From: Cichorium intybus
Lineage: Eukaryota > Streptophyta > Magnoliopsida > Asterales > Asteraceae
Direction of reading: 5' to 3'
DNA length: 64,000 nt
Assembly: GCA_023525715.1 (NCBI GenBank)
Contig: CM042010.1
Coordinates: 84,321,894 to 84,385,893, forward strand
Positions 58,473-64,000 of this stretch are shown one piece after another (positions within the stretch are counted from its first letter, which is position 1; each line of letters starts with the position of its first letter). The translations under genes were made by a program, and so were the position numbers. The notes beneath the pieces were generated by a model that was not told where the DNA came from, searched no databases, and saw only the letters and a list, made by a program, of their open reading frames with translations.

Positions 58473-60178
58473 AGCTAAATTAACGTCTCTCAATAACAGA
58501 AAGGTTTTTGGACCTATTATACTCACACCTGGAGTTGTGAAACCATTGGGATACAGATGGATTTTTATACGAAAAAGAAATGAGAAAAATGAAATTGTGA
58601 GATACAAAGCCAGGCTCGTTGCTCAGGGTTTTTTTTCAAAGGCCAGGAATCGATTATGAAGAAACATATTCTCTTGTTATGGATGCAATCACTTTCAGAT
58701 ATTTAATAAGTCTAGCAGTTTCTGAAAATTTAGATATGCATCTTATGGATGTTGTTACTGCTTACTTATATGGATCACTTGACAGTGATATATATATGAA
58801 AATCCCCGAAGGATTTAAAATGCCAGAAGCATTAAGTGCAAAACCCAAACAAATGTATTCTATGAAACTGCAAAGATCATTGTATGGGTTAAAGCAATCT
58901 GGACGTATGTGGTACAATCGTCTAAGTGATTACTTAATAAGCAAAGGCTATAAAAACAATACTATTTGTCCGTGTGTATTTATTAAGAAAACAACATCTG
59001 GATATGTGATTATAGCCGTCTATGTTGATGATCTGAACATTATTGGGACGAATAAAGAAATCCTTGAAGTGATTGAATTTTTAAAGAAAGAATTTGAAAT
59101 GAAAGACCTTGGGAAAACCAAATATTGTCTTGGTTTACAGATTGAGCATATGCCAAATGGGATACTTGTCCATCAATCGAACTATACAGAAGGGGTCTTG
59201 AAACGTTTTAATATGGATAAAGCCAAACCTTTAAGCTCTCCAATGATTGTTAGATCACTAAATATTGACAAAGATCCATATCGCCCTTGTGAGGAAAATG
59301 AAGAAATTCTTGGTCCAGAAGTACCATATCTTAATGCAATTGGAGCTCTTATGTATCTTACTAATTGTACTAGCCCTGACATTTCTTTTGCAGTAAATCT
59401 ATTAGCAAGATTTAGTTCATCTCCAACAAAAAGACACTGGAATGGAATCAAGCACATATTACGATACCTTCGCAGAACTACTGATTTAGGTTTATTTTTT
59501 CCTAATAGTTCAAAACAAGGCTTGATTGGTTATGAAGATGCAGGTTACTTGTCTGATCCTCATAAAGCTAGATCTCAAACTGGATATGTACTCATGAATG
59601 GAGGTACTGCAATATCTTGGCGTTCTCAAAAGCAAACACTCGTCGCCACATCTTCAAATCATGCAGAAGTAATTGCTCTAAATGAAGCTAGTAGAGAATG
59701 TTCATGGTTAAGATCGATGACACAACTTATCCTGACTTCTTGTGGAATTGATAAAGATAAATCTCCAACCTTAATCTATGAAGATAATGCAGCATGTGTC
59801 GCTCAAATGAAAGAAGGGTACATCAAAAGCGACAGGACAAAACATATTCCTCCAAAGTTTTTTGAATACACTCAAGAGCGTATAAAGAATCAACAGATTG
59901 AACTAAAATATGTTCAATCTAGCAACAATGCAGCAGATCTTTTCACAAAGGCACTTCCTACCAAGATTTTTAGAAAACATGTTCATGGTATTGGAATGAG
60001 ACATCTGCATAATACATAATGGTCATTAGATATCTAAATGAGGGGGAGTCAACTAGACACTGCACTCTTTTTCCCTTCGCTAAAGTTTTTTCCCACTGGG
60101 TTTTCTTTAGCAAGGTTTTTAATGAGGCAGTACTTCAAAGTTGAACTCTGATGTAGAATGATGTCATTCAAGGGGGAG
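58473..60178 (+). pseudogene. 5'-truncated copia RT-RNase H (duplicate of H)
   Basis: It begins in the integrase-RT linker and retains RT (YVDD) and RNase H in an open frame of 466 codons from 58619, after the same T-run frameshift. Two coding differences from unit 1 are Arg to Gly ('NYTEGVLKRF', 59192) and Arg to Ser ('NCTSPDISF', 59374). There is no promoter LTR upstream and no gag or integrase, so it is a dead fragment. Confidence 0.94.
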
Positions 60179-60447
60179 TGTTACAAGTAATTGGTGAATG
60201 ACATAATTATGTAATCATTTTGTCATCACCTTCCATTTACCAATTAAACAACTATATTTGAATAGTAAATTTGGTAGTATAAATAGACCATCAATGTAAG
60301 GAAGAAAATGCATCTCATATCAACTCTTTCACAAGTGATATAAACTCTCTCTACTCTCTCCAAGCTCTCAAGCTTTCTTTCTTTCTTCATCTATATTCTA
60401 GTTTTTAGTTTGTTCATAATTGTCGTGGTAACGCTGAATTTATAACA
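60179..60447 (+). repeat. duplicate of the H 3' LTR (269 bp)
   Basis: Identical by eye to 56688-56956. It carries a TATA box (tataaata, about 60278) and could in principle drive transcription into the Helitron. Confidence 0.95.
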
Positions 60448-60469
60448 TATATATATATATATATATATA

Positions 60470-60502
60470 CTAGCGGCATACCCGCGCGATGCGGCGGCGT
60501 CG
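60470..60502 (-). other. Helitron 3' terminal hairpin and CTAG
   Basis: Reverse complement ends in gtatgccgCTAG, with CCGC..GCGG arms just before it. This is the replication-terminator-like structure of Helitrons. The truncated copy has the same at 56979-57011. Confidence 0.8.
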
Positions 60503-61401
60503 AATAATTTCTTTCGCCGAGTATATTCGAATGTCGATTAGTTTCTTGTGGTATGATTTTTTTAGGCAACATAAACATGCCAAAAATTACGAAGTTGTAG
60601 GATTACGGGGGAAATATACGTCGAGACAAATTTCACCCAAATGTTTTAAAAAGAACCTGCCATATTCAAAAGTTTATGAGGTACTCGCATGATGTTGCGG
60701 TGGAAAAGTTCGTTTTGACGAATAGTTTTATGTACGATGCGGCGGAGACGATAGTTCGTTTCTGCGTATAGTTTTCAAGCGGCGATTTGTTTATTTGACA
60801 ATTAGATTTTGTTCAGCAAATTATTTTCAAGAGCAAATAATATATCGGCAAATACGATTACCATTTAAACATATATTTATCAATAATAGTTACACAAAGT
60901 TGTATTTTACATATCACGGAAAACTTCTTGATACACCACGTTCTTTGTATAAACTTATTGATACACCACGTTCCTATCATCTTCTGCTTCGTCAAAACTG
61001 TAGTACACATTTTCCTTTCCACAAAATCTATCAATCAATTGATCATTAACCAAAAAAAGAAAAGAAAAGAATAACCAAAATATTTTCCAAAACCTCTTGC
61101 TTAAATTATATATATCGTTTACACATGGGTATCTAAAAAAGCGCTTTTTTGGTTTCTTTTCATTCAATTAGAAATAGATATCGAAATGAATTACAAATGG
61201 AAAGTATAAATTAAAATATTTTTAATCAATCAAATAAGATAAAAAGTTTTTCCTTAGTCAAACGTATCAAACTGACCTAATTCACGTTTCCAATTCCTAA
61301 CCTAATTCACACTTTCTCTTTGCAGCCGCACATCTTATTTCCTCCAAAGACCTGCCGGCGACTTCAACCATTTGGCCGGCGACTTCAACCCTTTGGCCGG
61401 C

Positions 61402-61908
61402 GGCTCCTCCCTTGAGTCATCCGACCTCCACGCCTCCCTCTTCAGCCGGTGTAAGCTCCGATCCAGAAAAGTTCCACATCCGAACGGCTCCTCCCTTGAG
61501 TCATCCGACCTCCACGCCTCCCTCTTCAGCCGGCGATGACCTCCCTACCGACCGCTACCTTCTTGAGCTTCCATACCGACTGCTACCCTCCTTGATCTTC
61601 CATTCATCTGCTAGCCGCCATAACCATCGGAACCTAAAACCAATTCATCCGATTCAGCCGGCGATACCTTGGTGCTAGTTCCGCCTCTGATTCATCCGAC
61701 TATTTCAAGGTCTCCTTCTCCTTCTAAAGACCACAGATCGGTTTCTGTTTCAAGGTCTCCTTCTCCTTCTCCGATTGAAGTTGCACTCAAATCCCTCACC
61801 TTCGAGATCCGTCTCTCTTTTGGATCTGATTTATGTTTCTCTTTTGGATCTAATTTGACAGATGTGAGATCCGCCTCCTTGTCCTCCGACCTTGCTCCGA
61901 GCAGTTAA
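61402..61908 (+). other. exon-like captured segment in the Helitron (copy 2)
   Basis: Same as 57911-58417, with one substitution (C to T at 61688), which changes Pro to Leu in the overlapping frame. Confidence 0.45.
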
Positions 61909-61926
61909 GACTCATGTTTATTTTTC

Positions 61927-62023
61927 GATTAAAATTAGTCTTCATTTAATCATTTTCTGTTTTAGGTATTCTTTTACTTCAAGTGGATTAAAATTAGTCT
62001 TCATTTAATCATTTTCTGTTTTA
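61927..62023. repeat. short direct repeat (59-bp period) at the duplication edge
   Basis: gattaaaattagtcttcatt and the bases after it to 'ctgtttta' occur at 61927-61964 and 61986-62023. The right breakpoint of the 3491-bp unit lies at the end of the first copy (61963). Confidence 0.88.
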
Positions 62024-63240
62024 AGCATCCCACTGCTTCCGATCCGATTGCGCCCTGATGAGATTCGGGTTATTTCAGTTTTTCTGATTATAGTGTTTGT
62101 GTTATGGATCTGATTTTGATTTTGTTTTTCAGATTATTTATCTGAATCGTGTTATCTGGTTCAGATTATAGTCATTGTGTATTTGGCTATTTTGCTTACT
62201 GGAGGCGAATTTGGTGACTATTTATTAACCATCATCCTGACCCTGCTTTCCGGAAACTGCTGAAGGAGGTAAGAATAATGTTTGTTAATAATTGTGTGTA
62301 TATGAGTCTTTTATTTTCATACAGTTCATTCTGATCTGAATTTTTGGTGGGAACAATAAAGTAGCAGAGGTCTAAGGCATGCTACCACCATAACTTTCAT
62401 TTTCCTGGGTAATTGACTTGACTGTCACAAATGATATTTCAGATAATCAAATGTGAAAGTGGGTTATGGTGTGTTATTTTTGTGTAGATAATATGTAAAT
62501 ATGTTGTCATAGTTTTAATCAAATGCAAGATATAGCAATGTACTTGGGTTTAAAACCAAATTGAAAGAAGAGTTCCTGGAAAATCATCAAGTGTTAATGG
62601 GAGTGTGTAAAAATTACAGATCCAATATGGATTGGAGTGTTTGTGGGCTTCGAGTAGTGGTTGCCGGGGGGATCTGTTCCTAATTGATACAAAATTTTGC
62701 CAATTTCTTTTAGCTGTAGAAACATCATTAGACTGGAAAACGTTTTTTGAGGTATTCGTCTTATACATTCACATTTATGTAGAAGCCCTGCAAAATGATA
62801 TTTATTAAAATTTTTGTGTTTCTATGCAGAAACAGATTATGAAGGTCAAAAATATGTTACCTTGGAGTAGTGCAGATACAGATTATGGGGGTCAATAATC
62901 TGTGGAGAAATAGAAGATGGTGTAATAGTTAGAATCTAATAAACTGATACCTTTGTTGTACAAAAACAGATTATGGAGATACTCATGGCATAAGAAAAGA
63001 TTGGTGTAAATATCATAAGAAAAGATGGTGTAATTCTTGGAGGGATATAATGGTTTGAAAATTTGAATTTCTAATGATAAGATCCATTTGAAATTTCAGA
63101 TTTGATCTCAGCCTTTGATTCATTTAGAGTCATCAATGGTTTAGAAATTTCAAATTAATTATTTAATTTAATAGGAAATTAATAGTTTGTTGCATTATTT
63201 AGTTGTACTACTTAATTTTAAGATATCTATGCATAATATG
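62024..63240. other. Helitron 5' part, possible captured intron/exon sequence
   Basis: Mostly AT-rich. A short segment (about 62205-62268) with less biased composition ends in 'aaggag' followed by gtaaga, like an exon with a 5' splice site on the plus strand; it could encode 'NHHPDPAFRKLLKE'. Too short to identify. Nothing else is seen. Confidence 0.35.
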
Positions 63241-63270
63241 TTTGTACATATTATATATGCATTATAGTAT

Positions 63271-63273
<3 letters not shown>

Positions 63274-63346
<73 letters not shown>

Positions 63347-63361
63347 ATGTGTGTGTGTGTA
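63274..63361. repeat. TA then GT microsatellite
   Basis: About 65 bp of TA followed by a GT-rich run (gtgtgtgtatgtgtgtgtgtgt). I read it as the right remnant of the microsatellite in LTR L. Confidence 0.95.
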
Positions 63362-63989
63362 AATGTAATAGCTACATAAACTAATCCAAGAGTTTTACAA
63401 GTGGGAGACACCTTTTTCTTTTGTCTTCCCATGGTTTGAACGTGCCATACCATGTGGAGAGGGTGGGAGACAAATGACACTTGCTTTTTGACATATTCTC
63501 TTGGATACCTAAGGTTTGACCATGGGGTTTAGTAGCTAGTGGACATAAAATACAATATACATCCATATGATGAATGAGTTGGGTTTTTAGCCGTAAGACA
63601 TATTACATACACACATAGTATTCTCTTGTGAAGAGAAAAACTCTCTCTAAGCAACTCCATCCATAAGAAAAATCGGATTTTTCAAGAAGGAGAAAAAGGC
63701 ATGCATGTATTAGCAAGCAAATGGAACTAGCATTCTAGTGTGTTCATACTTGTGGTGGACTAAGCTATAGAGGGAAGCTTCTTTGATTCCTTATCATCAA
63801 CATTCATCCAACTTACCTCAAGAACATAAGGTTGTAATCTTGAACTTTTACTATGGTTGTTTTTCTATTTTATCTCTACATGCATGTAGCATGATCCTCT
63901 TGGAAGTGAAATTTGTGTTTATGATTTTATGCTTCCGTTGCAACTTCAAGTTTTTGAAACTCGTAACATGAACATGGATTTCTGACAAT

Positions 63990-64000
63990 TGGTATCAGAG
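63990..64000 (+). promoter_or_regulatory. primer-binding site after LTR L (cut by window end)
   Basis: TGGTATCAGAG at the very end of the window follows ...TGACA by two bases. It marks the LTR as a 5' LTR of a plus-strand copia that continues beyond the window. Confidence 0.88.

Larger units (their letters stand above)
58473..61963. repeat. tandem duplication, unit 2 (3491 bp)
   Basis: Second copy of 54982-58472. The left junction fuses Helitron interior to H pol; the right edge continues naturally into the rest of the Helitron. Confidence 0.96.
60470..63273 (-). mobile_element. non-autonomous Helitron (2804 bp)
   Basis: On the minus strand the 5' end is TCTATACTATAATGC, close to the canonical TCTATACTAT terminus of plant Helitrons, and the 3' end is CTAG preceded, after about 11 bases, by a GC-rich imperfect hairpin (ccgccgcatcgcgcggg). 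The flanking bases are A at the 5' side and T at the 3' side, the expected AT target with no TSD. It has no Rep/helicase frame, so it is non-autonomous. It lies in the TA microsatellite and appears to carry captured sequence. Confidence 0.85.
44352..63987 (+). mobile_element. LTR L (E-like copia), opened inside its TA microsatellite
   Basis: The left piece (44352-44636) starts TGTTAGTTCTATATGC and aligns with the first part of the E LTR. The right piece (about 63339-63987) aligns with the last part of the E LTR (shared gaactagcattc and aggttgt blocks) and ends TGACA before a primer-binding site. Both pieces abut TA microsatellite at the broken edge. I infer one LTR of about 0.9-1.0 kb into which G1, H and the Helitron inserted. 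It sits in the coding region of F. The alternative is two unrelated partial LTRs. Confidence 0.65.

Overview
The window looks like a gene-poor, repeat-dense stretch of a flowering-plant nuclear genome (probably a eudicot; the exact taxon cannot be set from sequence alone). It is AT-rich, and almost everything recognisable is a transposable element: Ty1/copia and Ty3/gypsy LTR retrotransposons, solo LTRs, two MITEs and a Helitron. I found no convincing intact host gene, no rRNA or tRNA gene and no CRISPR.

Layout. (1) 1-2560: microsatellite, a 37-bp tandem array and unassigned sequence. (2) 2585-8611: two opposed halves of an old copia family ('family D'): a gag-leader-LTR half on the minus strand and an RT/RNase H-3'LTR half on the plus strand. 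(3) 8612-12105: unassigned. (4) 12106-31829: an old minus-strand copia (A) split inside its integrase by a solo LTR (B1). B1 is itself split by a gypsy element (C, TSD TGAGG, carrying a hAT-like MITE in one LTR) and by a young gag-only copia (D, TSD ACTCT). (5) 31830-37067: plus-strand decayed copia E, interrupted by a second solo LTR (B2, TSD GAAAG). (6) 37068-41587: minus-strand family-D relic K. (7) 41588-44351: 3' part of minus-strand element F, with an unassigned 281-codon ORF next to its 3' LTR and a small TTA-flanked MITE. (8) 44352-64000: an E-like LTR (L) whose internal TA microsatellite appears to have been opened by an Ale-like copia G1 (minus), a second copy H (plus) and a Helitron. 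A 3491-bp tandem duplication runs across the H/Helitron boundary. The window stops in L's primer-binding site.

How it works together. G1 is the only element that still looks coding-competent (gag with CCHC knuckle and a 1159-codon pol). D has near-identical LTRs and an intact gag but no pol, so it would depend on enzymes from an autonomous relative. H is a mutated copy of G1 in inverted orientation, so the pair forms a roughly 12-kb inverted repeat. The nesting gives a relative order of insertion: A, then B1, then C and D, then the MITE in C; and K, then F, then L, then G1/H/Helitron, then the tandem duplication.

Limits: domain calls come from motif reading, not searches. Boundaries with TSDs are firm; truncated-element boundaries are approximate.
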